A stretch of 64,000 bases of DNA from an uncultured Eubacteriales bacterium. Lineage in GTDB: Bacteria > Bacillota > Clostridia > Oscillospirales > Oscillospiraceae. Position numbers and translations under genes: made by a program. Below the pieces are notes generated by a model. The model was not told where the DNA came from. It did not search any database and saw nothing but the letters and a program-made list of their open reading frames with translations. Shown here piece after piece: positions 8,010 to 16,347 of this stretch (position 1 is its first letter; every line of letters begins with the position of its first letter). Location: assembly GCA_900549545.1 (NCBI GenBank), contig URPA01000004.1, forward strand, positions 5,944-69,943. The letters are read 5' to 3'.

Positions 8010-9665
8010 ATGGTGAAATCATTTTCAAAAAAATACAGCACCATTCTATTTATTGTTCTCGCCATACTCGCGGCAATGGCGCTTCGGCAGATCGGGCTTC
8101 ACGTAGACGCTCCGCTGGACCAGGTTATCGATAGCCTTCGGGCCGGTATCTACATCGGTATGTTTGCGCTCTGGGGAGTTTCCCTTCGCAGGCGGACTGT
8201 TCAGCCCCAGGTGCGCCGCTATTTCACGGTGATTCCTGTGCTGATGATCGTTTGGATCACCGCGAGGCTCATTCGTTATTCTTTTACGGATGATCCATGG
8301 CTGAGCCGCCATCTTTGGCATCTGTACTACTTAGGTATGCAGTTTATCCCATGCCTGGCGGTGCTTGTATCCCTGTCGCTGGGAAAGCCGGAAAACTTCC
8401 TACTGAGCAAGTGGACAAAGCTGCTTTACATCCCCACGGCCCTGTTTTTCCTGCTGGTGATGACCAACGACTTTCATAAGCTTGTGTTTGTATTCCCGGA
8501 AGACGCTGCCGTGTGGACTGATGATTACCGCTATGGGGTGTTGTATCCTTTTGTGATAGGCTGGGAGCTTTGCTGCGCATTAACGGCGCTTGTTATTATG
8601 CTGGTAAAGTGCCGCGTTCCGGGCAGCCGCAAGGTTTTACTGCTGCCCTTCGTCCCTGTGATACTGGCGGTGGTTTATGGCCTCATGTATATCTTCTGTA
8701 TGCCGGTGCTGAAACCGCTGGCAGGGGATATCACCGTGGTATTCTGCCTGCTGTTTGCCGCCGCGTTTGAAAGCTGCATCCAATGCGGGCTGATTCAATC
8801 GAACACCGGCTATGACGAGCTGTTTTTGGTAAGCAGGCTGGGCGCGCAGATTACGGACAGAGAGAACGAGCTCTGCCTTAAGAGCCTCAATGCACGGGAG
8901 CTGACGGAAAAGCAGCGAATCAGCGCCGGAGTGCAGCCGATTTCGCTTGACGGCAGCCTTCTTATCAGGAGCAAGCCCATTGGCTTTGGCAATGTGCTAT
9001 GGCAGGAGGATGTGGCAGAGCTGACTGAAGCCATCGAGGAGATTGAAGAAAACTGCCGGGAGCTGGCGGAGCACAACCGCATTCGGCAGAAAAACCTTGA
9101 AACAAAGAAGAAAATTCTGAGCCTTCAGGAAAAGAACCGGGTGAACGACCTGCTTCACCGGGAAATGGCCGGGCAAATTGACCTGATTGACCGGCTGCTG
9201 GCCCAATATGACGCGGAAACGGATGAGCAAACGCGGCGCAGGCTCCTCGCCGGGGCGGCAGTTGCGGGCGCTTACATAAAACGCTGCGGCAATCTGCTGC
9301 TCATAAGTGAGCGCAGCACACAGACGGATATCCGGGACCTGTCCAGGTGCTTCGATGAATCCTTTATCAATCTGGAGCTGCTGGGCGTTAACTGCCTCCA
9401 CACCCTGCCGCCGGGCTGCCTGCTGGCAACGAGGGATATGCTCCGGGTATACCGCGGCTTTGAAACGCTAATGGAGGCCTGTTTGTTTGACCTTTCCCAT
9501 GTGTGGATTCAAATGCGGGAGGGGGAGAGCGGTTATCTTTTGAATATGGAATTTGTCTGCGATACCGAGCTCTCCTCTTACGCGTCCATCGCGGATTCCT
9601 TTACCTGTGAGGACGGGGCATACCGCTTTGCCTTCAGGCTGGAGAAAGGCGGTGAGGGAGCATGA
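8010..9665 (+). CDS. Seven-TM sensor protein with degenerate kinase-like C-terminus
   Basis: A 551-residue protein with about seven hydrophobic segments within residues 10-255, resembling the histidine kinase N-terminal 7TM module, then a long charged, probably coiled-coil region (about 340-390). The C-terminal part has an LHREMAGQ stretch where a dimerisation/phosphoacceptor helix would be, and an N-box-like FETLMEACLFDL, but no recognisable ATP-lid glycine motifs. I read it as a sensor that lost catalytic ability. Its stop overlaps by 4 bases (ATGA) the start of the PAS kinase gene, and a response regulator follows, so the three form one signalling unit. Confidence 0.75.
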   Translation: MVKSFSKKYSTILFIVLAILAAMALRQIGLHVDAPLDQVIDSLRAGIYIGMFALWGVSLRRRTVQPQVRRYFTVIPVLMIVWITARLIRYSFTDDPWLSRHLWHLYYLGMQFIPCLAVLVSLSLGKPENFLLSKWTKLLYIPTALFFLLVMTNDFHKLVFVFPEDAAVWTDDYRYGVLYPFVIGWELCCALTALVIMLVKCRVPGSRKVLLLPFVPVILAVVYGLMYIFCMPVLKPLAGDITVVFCLLFAAAFESCIQCGLIQSNTGYDELFLVSRLGAQITDRENELCLKSLNARELTEKQRISAGVQPISLDGSLLIRSKPIGFGNVLWQEDVAELTEAIEEIEENCRELAEHNRIRQKNLETKKKILSLQEKNRVNDLLHREMAGQIDLIDRLLAQYDAETDEQTRRRLLAGAAVAGAYIKRCGNLLLISERSTQTDIRDLSRCFDESFINLELLGVNCLHTLPPGCLLATRDMLRVYRGFETLMEACLFDLSHVWIQMREGESGYLLNMEFVCDTELSSYASIADSFTCEDGAYRFAFRLEKGGEGA

Positions 9666-10666
9666 AGCTATGGAGACCTCGGCGGCTTAAGGACAGGTAT
9701 GAGCTGCGCGTCGCCGTAAAAGAGGCTTTGGACACGCTGCCTGCCGCTGTCTGTTATTTTACTCCCTCCGGTACTGTCAAGCTATGCAACCGGGCTATGT
9801 ATGCGCTTTTCAGAAGAATTACTCAGAGTGACCTGCAAAGCTTTTACGAGCTGCAAGAGGCGCTGGAGGGCTGCGACCAATCCACCGGTATTATACGGGA
9901 GGGAAATGTGTTCCTTTTCCCGGATGGAAAAGCCTGGCAGTATTCCGCGGAGGAGGTCAAAACGACTGACGGCAAGGTTTATATAGAGGCCGTGTTCAGC
10001 GATGTGACCGAGCTGCATGAAAAACGGCAGGAGCTGAAACGCCAGTCACGGGAACTGAAAAAGATGTACCGGGAATTGAAGCTCCTGTCGGAGAATGTGC
10101 AGGAGGCGACCAGAGAGCAGGAAATCCTGAATATGAAATCCCGGCTGCACGATCAGATGAACATGGGCGTTGCCGCCATACGGCAAATGCTGCGCCAGAA
10201 CACCACTTCTGAGGAAAACGCGGCTGCCGTCACACAGTTTCGCCGCGCCATTCAGGTTTTGCAGGAGGAGAACGCCTATCCGCAGGATGATGTGACAGAG
10301 TTTATGCGGGACGCGGCGGTATCCGGCATGGAGGTCAAAATCACAGGGAAGCTGCCGGAAAAGGAGGAGCTAATCCACTTGCTGCTGCCGGTTATGCGGG
10401 AGGCCTGCGTCAACGCCGCCCGTCATGCCGACGCTGCCACGCTGTATATAAGGGCAGAGCAAAGCGGGGACGCCGTTACCCTGCGCATGACTAATGACGG
10501 CAAGCAGCCAAAGAGAGAAATTGTGCCCCGGGGCGGGCTTGCGGACTTGGAGAAAATGCTTGCCGAAGCAGGCGGAACTATGCAAATCCAGTCGCAGCCG
10601 GTATTTATGCTGACGGTTACACTGCCGGTGGGCAGGCAGAAAACAGGGCAGGGGGTGCAGCCATGA
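9662..10666 (+). CDS. PAS-domain sensor histidine kinase, NarL/LuxR-partner type
   Basis: A 334-residue soluble kinase with no membrane segment. Residues about 15-115 look like a PAS domain, followed by a coiled coil (about 118-158) and the phosphoacceptor helix with SRLHDQMNMGVAAIRQML (His near 163). The ATPase domain shows the N-box EACVNAARHA and GGLADLEKML in place of the G2 box; the D-box is TNDGKQP, less canonical than DxGxG. It lies between the 7TM sensor and the response regulator with 4-base overlaps on both sides. It probably supplies the kinase activity that the 7TM protein lacks. Confidence 0.85.
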   Translation: MKLWRPRRLKDRYELRVAVKEALDTLPAAVCYFTPSGTVKLCNRAMYALFRRITQSDLQSFYELQEALEGCDQSTGIIREGNVFLFPDGKAWQYSAEEVKTTDGKVYIEAVFSDVTELHEKRQELKRQSRELKKMYRELKLLSENVQEATREQEILNMKSRLHDQMNMGVAAIRQMLRQNTTSEENAAAVTQFRRAIQVLQEENAYPQDDVTEFMRDAAVSGMEVKITGKLPEKEELIHLLLPVMREACVNAARHADAATLYIRAEQSGDAVTLRMTNDGKQPKREIVPRGGLADLEKMLAEAGGTMQIQSQPVFMLTVTLPVGRQKTGQGVQP

Positions 10667-11328
10667 CAAAGGTACTTGTAATCGACGATCAGCGAATCGC
10701 CAGAGAATATATGGAAAACATTGTGCGCGGCGGCAAGGATTATGAGCTTGTAGGGAGTCTTTCCAAGGCAGACCTTGCCGAGACTGCCTGCCGCAGGAAC
10801 GCGGTCGATTTGGTGCTTATGGATGTCTGCACCCATGGGACAAAGGATGGAATCGATGCCGCCGCTGAGCTTCGCATACGGTTTCCGAAGCTGAAAATCA
10901 TCGTTGTCACCTCCATGGTGGAGGAGAGCTACATCAAGCGGGCAAAAAAAGCAGGCGTGGACAGCTTTTGGTACAAGGAGACAAGCCCCGAGGATTTGAT
11001 AACCGTCATGGACGCCACCATGCAGGGAAGAAAAATTTGGCCCGATGACACACCTGCCGTAAAGGTGGGTGTCGCCAGCAGCGAGGATTTCAGCGAGACG
11101 GAAATCAAGGTTCTGCGCCTCGTGTGCGAGGGGCTGGAATACAGCGAGATTGCCCAGCGGCTTCACTATACCAAGGACAATGTAAAGTACCATATTCGAA
11201 ACATCCTTCAAAAGACGGGCTATGCCAACAAGACGCAGCTTGCCATCGCCGTAACGGGCAAACGATTTATTATTCCCAAGCTGTTCGATGCGCAGGATGG
11301 CGCAAACGATTCCCCAATAGTTCTGTAA
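10663..11328 (+). CDS. NarL/FixJ-family response regulator with LuxR-type HTH
   Basis: A 221-residue DNA-binding regulator. The receiver domain (1-120) has the acidic pair in VIDDQR, phosphoacceptor Asp in LVLMDVCTHG, and the conserved Lys in WYKETSPEDL. The LuxR-type HTH (about 145-205) has the expected FSETEIKVLRLVCEGLEYSEIA and YTKDNVKYHIRNILQKTG. Its start overlaps the kinase stop by 4 bases. A 16-bp inverted repeat at 11413-11428, centred about -41.5 from the next promoter, is a good candidate for its binding site, so it likely activates the operon from 11450 on. Confidence 0.94.
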   Translation: MTKVLVIDDQRIAREYMENIVRGGKDYELVGSLSKADLAETACRRNAVDLVLMDVCTHGTKDGIDAAAELRIRFPKLKIIVVTSMVEESYIKRAKKAGVDSFWYKETSPEDLITVMDATMQGRKIWPDDTPAVKVGVASSEDFSETEIKVLRLVCEGLEYSEIAQRLHYTKDNVKYHIRNILQKTGYANKTQLAIAVTGKRFIIPKLFDAQDGANDSPIVL

Positions 11329-11340
11329 TAAACAGTTTCA

Positions 11341-11377
11341 CCCCGGCTTCGATAAGAAGCCGGGGGTAACTTTTTTT
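11341..11377 (+). terminator. Terminator after the sensor operon
   Basis: Stem CCCCGGCTTC / GAAGCCGGGG with a short loop is followed by GTAAC and a run of seven T. It separates the regulatory genes from the RNA element and operon downstream. Confidence 0.85.
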
Positions 11378-11382
11378 ATCTA

Positions 11383-11400
11383 TTGTCAAAAAACTGACAA
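11383..11400. promoter_or_regulatory. Palindrome TTGTCA-N6-TGACAA
   Basis: A perfect 6-6-6 inverted repeat centred near -70 of the promoter at 11450. It may be a second site for the response regulator or for another factor. Confidence 0.5.
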
Positions 11401-11412
11401 CTTTTCCGAAGT

Positions 11413-11455
11413 CTACCCTTATGGGTAGGGAAAGGGCGGAACACCAAAGTATAAT
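11413..11455 (+). promoter_or_regulatory. Activator-type promoter with regulator site centred at -41.5
   Basis: The -10 box is a perfect TATAAT (11450-11455), but no -35 box exists at the right spacing. Instead the inverted repeat CTACCC-TTAT-GGGTAG (11413-11428) is centred at 11420.5, about 41.5 bases before the expected start near 11462. This is the classic position for a class II activator, and NarL-family sites often contain TACCC/GGGTA half-sites. The LuxR-type regulator just upstream is the obvious candidate. Confidence 0.7.
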
Positions 11456-11456
11456 A

Positions 11457-11734
11457 TAAGCAGACGGGAGTCGAACCCATACCGGTTTTAACAGGCAAAT
11501 TTCTCCCAATACTTCGTTAAGCGGCTTGGCAATATCAACGGATATTCCCTGCACCCCTTGCCTCGTCTTGGAAAAAATTTGCTCTGTTAAAACTGCGAAG
11601 CACCCGTCGTGAGATAATTTTGATTGATTTTTTCTTTTTGAGACGCAGGCGGGCTGACGCCCGTCAAGGTGAAAAAGGAAAAAGCGGCTAAATTAGCCAT
11701 GACGGGCGGCATGGGTTCGGCTCCCGTCTGCTTA
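11457..11734 (+). ncRNA. Candidate structured RNA or leader, 278 nt, three-way junction (family not recognised)
   Basis: Three nested or adjacent helices can be drawn by eye. P1 pairs 11457-11480 with 11711-11734 (24 bp, one G-U). P2 pairs 11483-11502 with 11577-11597 (about 20 bp, one bulge). P3 pairs 11603-11611 with 11698-11706 (9 bp, one G-U). P2 and P3 branch from P1. Smaller hairpins lie within P2 (AATATC/GATATT) and P3 (GGCGGGC/GCCCGTC and GGCTAA/TTAGCC). The element starts at the expected transcript start of the promoter at 11450 and ends 65 bases before the next gene. The 3' strand of P1 resembles a tRNA T-arm plus acceptor. It could instead be a non-autonomous mobile element with terminal inverted repeats. 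Confidence 0.65.
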
Positions 11735-11799
11735 AAATAGCAATATTATCCATTTGCGCCGGGAATCCGTTGGCGCAAGGGCTTGAGGAGGTGGGGATA

Positions 11800-12183
11800 T
11801 TGCGGAGAGTCGTAATTGATATGCAAAATGTCCTGTTTGCAGACGCGGTGGCTGAGGCGCTGCGCAGGTTCGATTCGGATTTTGACCCGGTTATGAGCGA
11901 AAGCCCGGGCAAAACTCTGGCGCTGTGCAATGACATACAGGCAAACATCCTGATTATGGAGGTCACTTCATACACACCGTGGAAGCTGGAGGAGCGCATG
12001 AAGATACGGGACGAATTGAGAAAGCAAAGCCCGGACTGCAAAATCGCGCTGGTGGTTGATGAAAACACCGAGAAAAAGCTGGCAGACCGGGTCAGGCAGG
12101 CGAAAAAGGACGGTCTGGTGGATAATTTTATCTACGGGTCAATCTCCTCCAGCTATCTGTCGGCAGTCATTGACGCGCTTTAA
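11800..12183 (+). CDS. Receiver-like (pseudo-receiver) protein
   Basis: A 127-residue protein with the size and pattern of a stand-alone receiver domain. The expected phosphoacceptor Asp after beta-3 is Glu (LIMEV), and the region where the conserved Lys of beta-5 should be reads FIYGSISSS, without Lys. It therefore probably cannot be phosphorylated and may mimic a permanently active state. The start is taken as TTG at 11800 because GAGGAGGTG lies 6 bases upstream; the longer frame from 11770 lacks a site. It is first in the operon that continues with the SPFH protein. Confidence 0.65.
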   Translation: MRRVVIDMQNVLFADAVAEALRRFDSDFDPVMSESPGKTLALCNDIQANILIMEVTSYTPWKLEERMKIRDELRKQSPDCKIALVVDENTEKKLADRVRQAKKDGLVDNFIYGSISSSYLSAVIDAL

Positions 12184-12244
12184 AAATACAAGCATTCAAG
12201 CATTATTTTATGAAACATAAAAAATAATATTGGGAGGTAATCTT

Positions 12245-13651
12245 ATGGGACTTATCAAAGCAGGATTGGGCGCGCTGGGCGGGACTCTTGCCGACCAGTG
12301 GAAGGAGTTTTTCTATTGCGAGGCAATGGACAAGGAAGTCCTTGTCACCAAGGGCCAGAAGCGCACCAGCGGGCGCTCATCCAATACAAGGGGAAATGAC
12401 AACATCATTTCCAACGGCTCGGGCATTGCCGTGGCAGACGGACAGTGCATGATTATTGTGGAGCAGGGAAAGGTCGTTGAGGTATGCGCAGAGCCCGGCG
12501 AATTTACCTATGATACCTCCACAGAGCCCAGTATCTTTGCGGGTAATCTCGGCGATAGCATTATGGCGACCTTCAAAACCGTCGGCAAGCGCTTTACATA
12601 CGGCGGAGATACCGGAAAGGATCAGCGCGTCTATTACTTCAATACCAAGGAGCTGCTGGACAACAAATTCGGCACGCCGAACCCTGTCCCCTTCCGGGTG
12701 GTGGATTCCAAAATCGGGCTGGATGTGGATGTGTCCATTCGCTGTTCCGGCGTGTATTCCTACCGGATTGCCGATCCCCTGCTGTTTTACACAAGGGTTT
12801 GCGGCAATGTGACGGAGTCCTATACAAGAGATGAGCTGGACAGCCAGCTAAAGACGGAATTTATCAGCGCTTTGCAGCCTGCTTTTGCAAAGCTTTCCGA
12901 TTTGGAGCTGCGCCCGAACCAGATAGTTGCGCACAATACGGAGCTTGAAAACGCCATGAACGAGGCCCTTTCGGTCAAGTGGGGAGAGCTTCGCGGCTTG
13001 CAGGTAGTCAGCATTGCCCTTGGCAGCGTCACCCTGCCGCCGGAGGACGCGGAGATGATAAAGCAGCTTCAGCGCACGGCGGTTCTGCAAAACCCCAATA
13101 TGGCAGGCGCAACGCTTGTCGGCGCACAGGCGGACGCAATGAGGACGGCTGCCGGCAATTCTGCCGGGGCGATGACCGGCTTTATGGGCATGGGCATGGC
13201 GATGAACGCAGGCGGCGGCATGAACGCCCAGGGCCTGTATGCCATGGGTCAGCAGCAACAGCAGGCACAGCAGCCCGCCCCGGCGCCTGCACAGGGTAGC
13301 TGGAAATGCGCCTGCGGGGCGACAGTTACCGGCAAATTCTGCCCGGAATGCGGCGCAAAGAAGCCCGAACCGGTGCAGGCGGGCGCATGGAAGTGTAAAT
13401 GCGGGGCCACGGCGACAGGGAAGTTCTGCCCCGAGTGCGGCTCACCAAAGCCCGCGGATACGGATGGCTGGACCTGCTCCTGCGGCACGGTGAACAAGGG
13501 CAAATTCTGCCAGAACTGCGGCGCAAAGAAGCCCGCAGGTGTGCCTCAGTACCGTTGCGACAAGTGCGGCTGGGAGCCGGAGGACCCCGCCCATCCGCCC
13601 AGGTTCTGCCCCGAGTGCGGCGACCCCTTTGATGATGGGGACTTGAAGTGA
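12245..13651 (+). CDS. SPFH-domain protein with C-terminal zinc ribbons (YdjI-like)
   Basis: A 468-residue member of the stomatin/prohibitin-like COG4260 group. Residues about 20-290 are the SPFH region, residues 290-345 a Gly/Met/Gln-rich linker, and the C-terminus carries four zinc ribbons: three short ones of the form CxCG...FCPECG or FCQNCG, and a fourth with CDKCG...FCPECG. In Bacillus subtilis the relative YdjI works with YdjG, YdjH and PspA in a membrane-stress complex. YdjG- and YdjH-like genes follow in this operon but PspA is absent. Start at 12245 has GGGAGG 7 bases upstream. Confidence 0.9.
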   Translation: MGLIKAGLGALGGTLADQWKEFFYCEAMDKEVLVTKGQKRTSGRSSNTRGNDNIISNGSGIAVADGQCMIIVEQGKVVEVCAEPGEFTYDTSTEPSIFAGNLGDSIMATFKTVGKRFTYGGDTGKDQRVYYFNTKELLDNKFGTPNPVPFRVVDSKIGLDVDVSIRCSGVYSYRIADPLLFYTRVCGNVTESYTRDELDSQLKTEFISALQPAFAKLSDLELRPNQIVAHNTELENAMNEALSVKWGELRGLQVVSIALGSVTLPPEDAEMIKQLQRTAVLQNPNMAGATLVGAQADAMRTAAGNSAGAMTGFMGMGMAMNAGGGMNAQGLYAMGQQQQQAQQPAPAPAQGSWKCACGATVTGKFCPECGAKKPEPVQAGAWKCKCGATATGKFCPECGSPKPADTDGWTCSCGTVNKGKFCQNCGAKKPAGVPQYRCDKCGWEPEDPAHPPRFCPECGDPFDDGDLK

Positions 13652-14163
13652 AACGCCCTGCGAAAGTCATCACCATCGCAGTGCTGGTTCTTTTAGCGCT
13701 GTTGGTGTGCACGCTGCTTTGGCAACACTTCATCACCAATCAAATCATGGATAAGGGTATGGAGTACGGGGAGTACCAGTACGGCATGGTGGACGGCGAC
13801 CACACCTATATGGATAATCCGAAACTTTTTGAAGTCTTGGAGGGGTGCTGGGAGAGTAATGATGGACGATGGGCATTGACCATTACAGGAGAAGCCTTTG
13901 ATACGCAAATGTCCTTGTCTCTCAATGGAGAGGCGGCGGTGGAGTGCAATCTGGACTACACCTATCTCCTTCCTGATTCTGACCCGAACAGGAAAACGGA
14001 TCTGGAGCCGGAAATGAAACAACTCACAGACGGCAGTGGAAACAGCCTGGGAGAAATCGTCAGTCTTTACCACCGTGCCGACGAAGGCGATGGTACTTTG
14101 CATCTGACGGTTCGCCTGATGGACGAATCGGAGGAAGCAATCATCTTATACAAAACATCATGA
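13648..14163 (+). CDS. Membrane-anchored protein of unknown function
   Basis: A 171-residue protein starting with GTG that overlaps the SPFH stop by 4 bases, so the two are translationally coupled. One hydrophobic segment (about residues 7-25) suggests a signal anchor; the rest is polar and probably outside the membrane. Residues about 55-110 (LEGCWESNDGRWALTITG) resemble the small beta-rich domains of lipoproteins such as the next gene product. I do not recognise a family. Confidence 0.7.
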   Translation: MKRPAKVITIAVLVLLALLVCTLLWQHFITNQIMDKGMEYGEYQYGMVDGDHTYMDNPKLFEVLEGCWESNDGRWALTITGEAFDTQMSLSLNGEAAVECNLDYTYLLPDSDPNRKTDLEPEMKQLTDGSGNSLGEIVSLYHRADEGDGTLHLTVRLMDESEEAIILYKTS

Positions 14164-14185
14164 TTTTTGTAAGGAGGCAATAGAA

Positions 14186-15499
14186 ATGAATAGGAAGATA
14201 AAAAGAAGCCTTGCGGCCATGCTGGCGCTGCTTATGCTGCTGTCTCTGGCCGCCTGTGGCGGAGAAAAAGTCCCTTCGGAGAGGGTGGGGTCTTATAAGC
14301 TCTATGAGATGAGCGAAGGCGGAATGACCTTCGACAATGAGACCCTGAAAATGTTTGGTATGGAAGACCTGCTTTTGCTGGAGCTGAAGGAGGACGGCAC
14401 CGGAACTCTGACCAGCGACGGCGAATCCGAGAACATTAAGTGGACGGACGCGAAGATTTCCGCCTCTCATGGCCTTGAATCCTATGAGTATACCTATCAG
14501 AACGGCAAAATCACACTGGAGATCGACGGCATAACTGCGGTGCTCCAGAAGACAGGCGGCAAATCCAATGCGCTGCCGGAGGGCAAAAAGGAAGCCTCGG
14601 GCGACAATGAACCGGCCAGTGAGCTCCAGCAGTGGTGGAGCGGCGACTGGTACGGCTGGTACAATATGATTTCCGCCTATGGCAGCTGGGAGGAGCTGGA
14701 CGGCGCCTACTACGACTGCTGTGCCGAGATAGTCATGTATGACGACGCCACCGGCGTCATTCGGATATGGGACGAAACATTCACCAAGGATGTGACCCTG
14801 GCGGAATGTGAGCTTTCCTTCGGTCCCGGCACCACCAGCGCCGGAGCCTTCATGAGTGAGAGCGGCGAGTTTATCGACGCCCCTCTTGCCCATGCCGATT
14901 GGATAGTTGATCCGGGCGCAAGCATGGTGAGTCAGTACGATCACATGATTTGCATTGACGGCAGCTATGATGACCCCGAGGATGAGGGCGGCTTTGACTA
15001 CCTCATATTCCTGCGCCCCTGGGGCATGGACTGGGAGGATGTGGCCGCCGACGACGCGGAAATGCTCCCGATCAGCTATGCGGACTGGTATCTGCCCCTG
15101 ATTGAGGCCGGAGAAGAAATGCCGGACGAGATAGGCGGCAGCGCCGGCAGCGCTCCGGCGGAGCCTCAGGAACCCGGCGGAGACTACGGAATGTCCACTG
15201 CGGACGCCGATGGCATGGTGGATTCCACCGAGACCTTGGCTGCGGCGCTGCAATGGGTGCGGAAGGAGGCAGAACGGGATGTGACCACCTACGAGGAGAT
15301 CAGCGCACTGTTCGGCGTCCCCGGTATCCCCTTGGTAGACAGCAGCAACTGGAGCGAAGGACGCAAGCATGCTTACCAGTGGGTGGACGGAAACGGCCAT
15401 AATGTCACCGTGCAGTTCCATCTGCCGGAGGACGGGGTGGAGCGCTACGACGGCAATGTCTCCTGGGCCCCGTCGGATCTGGCGGACTTTGCGTCGTAA
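14186..15499 (+). CDS. Lipoprotein of the envelope operon, unknown function
   Basis: A 437-residue lipoprotein: a charged N-terminus, hydrophobic core and lipobox LAAC with Cys near residue 24. The chain then shows a small beta-rich domain (about 30-110), a central acidic region, a Gly/Pro/Ala linker near 325-345, and a C-terminal region (about 355-437: TYEEISALFGVPGIP, then YQWVDGNG and VTVQFHLPEDG) that recalls the SmpA/BLIP-like fold. An AGGAGG site precedes the ATG. Position within the YdjIGH-like operon suggests an outer-surface partner. Confidence 0.75.
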   Translation: MNRKIKRSLAAMLALLMLLSLAACGGEKVPSERVGSYKLYEMSEGGMTFDNETLKMFGMEDLLLLELKEDGTGTLTSDGESENIKWTDAKISASHGLESYEYTYQNGKITLEIDGITAVLQKTGGKSNALPEGKKEASGDNEPASELQQWWSGDWYGWYNMISAYGSWEELDGAYYDCCAEIVMYDDATGVIRIWDETFTKDVTLAECELSFGPGTTSAGAFMSESGEFIDAPLAHADWIVDPGASMVSQYDHMICIDGSYDDPEDEGGFDYLIFLRPWGMDWEDVAADDAEMLPISYADWYLPLIEAGEEMPDEIGGSAGSAPAEPQEPGGDYGMSTADADGMVDSTETLAAALQWVRKEAERDVTTYEEISALFGVPGIPLVDSSNWSEGRKHAYQWVDGNGHNVTVQFHLPEDGVERYDGNVSWAPSDLADFAS

Positions 15500-15538
15500 A
15501 TAAACCGATAAATCAATATTTGGAGAGGAGATTTTACT

Positions 15539-16207
15539 ATGGCAAACATGAAGGATTTTATGACTGCTACGCTTCCCAGAGAGTTTGATCTCCCCCGCGA
15601 GTGGACCCTGGAGGAGATGTACGCAAAACTGAACAGCCGTGCGGCGGCGTTCCAGATGCCCTTTGAGATGAAGGGCGGCATAGGCGGAGACCGTATCCAT
15701 TTCGATTACGAGCCGAATCTGGATGTTGCCCTGAACATCACGGTTAAGGGCAGCCATGTGAAAGTCCAGGTCTTCACAAAGAATAATACCACTACTGTCG
15801 GCGTCGGCGGTATGAGCCTCCGCACGGATAAGAACAGCGTCCTTCGCAAGGGCGTAAAGGGCGTGGCTGAAAGGCCCATACTCCAGAGCGAGTACATCGA
15901 TAAGGTAACCGACACCGTCAAAAAAATCCTGAATGACGAGCCGGTGGAGGACTATGCAGCGCCTGCAAACCCCGCTGAAATGCCCGGCGCGGAGCCGGAG
16001 AAGAATTGGCTGGTATGCCTGCTGCTGGAGATTTTCCTGGGAGGTCTCGGCATTCACAGATTCTATGTGGGCAAGGTCGGAACCGGCATTCTGTTCATGC
16101 TGACGGCCGGCGTTTTCGGAATCGGCTGGCTGGTGGATTTGATTAAAATTCTTACCGGTAAGTTTACCGACAAGGCGGGGCGGCCCGTTGTGAGAAAGCA
16201 GGAATAG
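15539..16207 (+). CDS. TM2-domain membrane protein
   Basis: A 222-residue protein. Residues 1-130 form a soluble domain of unknown family, and a TM2 domain occupies about 158-205: NWLVCLLLEIFLGGLGIHRFY is followed by a short loop and a second helix ending in GIGWLVDL. The G-x-H-R-F-Y signature between helices is typical. TM2 proteins are small two-helix membrane proteins of poorly known function, often found near stress or signalling genes. GGAGAGGAG precedes the start. Confidence 0.87.
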   Translation: MANMKDFMTATLPREFDLPREWTLEEMYAKLNSRAAAFQMPFEMKGGIGGDRIHFDYEPNLDVALNITVKGSHVKVQVFTKNNTTTVGVGGMSLRTDKNSVLRKGVKGVAERPILQSEYIDKVTDTVKKILNDEPVEDYAAPANPAEMPGAEPEKNWLVCLLLEIFLGGLGIHRFYVGKVGTGILFMLTAGVFGIGWLVDLIKILTGKFTDKAGRPVVRKQE

Positions 16208-16278
16208 CAGCGCCTGCCCCGGCAGTCTGAGGTGCGCTTTGGCTATGCGTATCCTGCTCGCTGCCGTCCATAAAAACA

Positions 16279-16321
16279 CCCCCATAAAAGGCGGCGTTCT
16301 TCCTCACTGTCTCTTATGGGG
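16279..16321 (+). repeat. Inverted repeat before the YdjG-like gene
   Basis: CCCCCATAA and TTATGGGGG flank 25 bases in the only sizeable gap of the operon (16208-16347). It may act as an mRNA processing or attenuation element; there is no T run after it. Confidence 0.45.
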
Positions 16322-16347
16322 GCAGCATATAACAAGGAGATGATATA

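Noticed and set aside
11457..11734. tmRNA or complete tRNA gene
   Set aside because: The 3' end looks like a T-arm and acceptor, but there is no D-arm, anticodon arm, tag-coding frame or CCA, and the 5' arm is a full inverse copy of the 3' arm.
13300..13640. Tandem DNA repeat or CRISPR-like array
   Set aside because: The periodic TTCTGCCC-GAGTGCGG words encode the four zinc ribbons of the SPFH protein; spacing and frame follow the protein.
14141..16285. 714-codon open frame on the minus strand
   Set aside because: It lies opposite three well-supported plus-strand genes with good ribosome sites; its protein shows no family motifs and arises from the GC-rich third positions of those genes.
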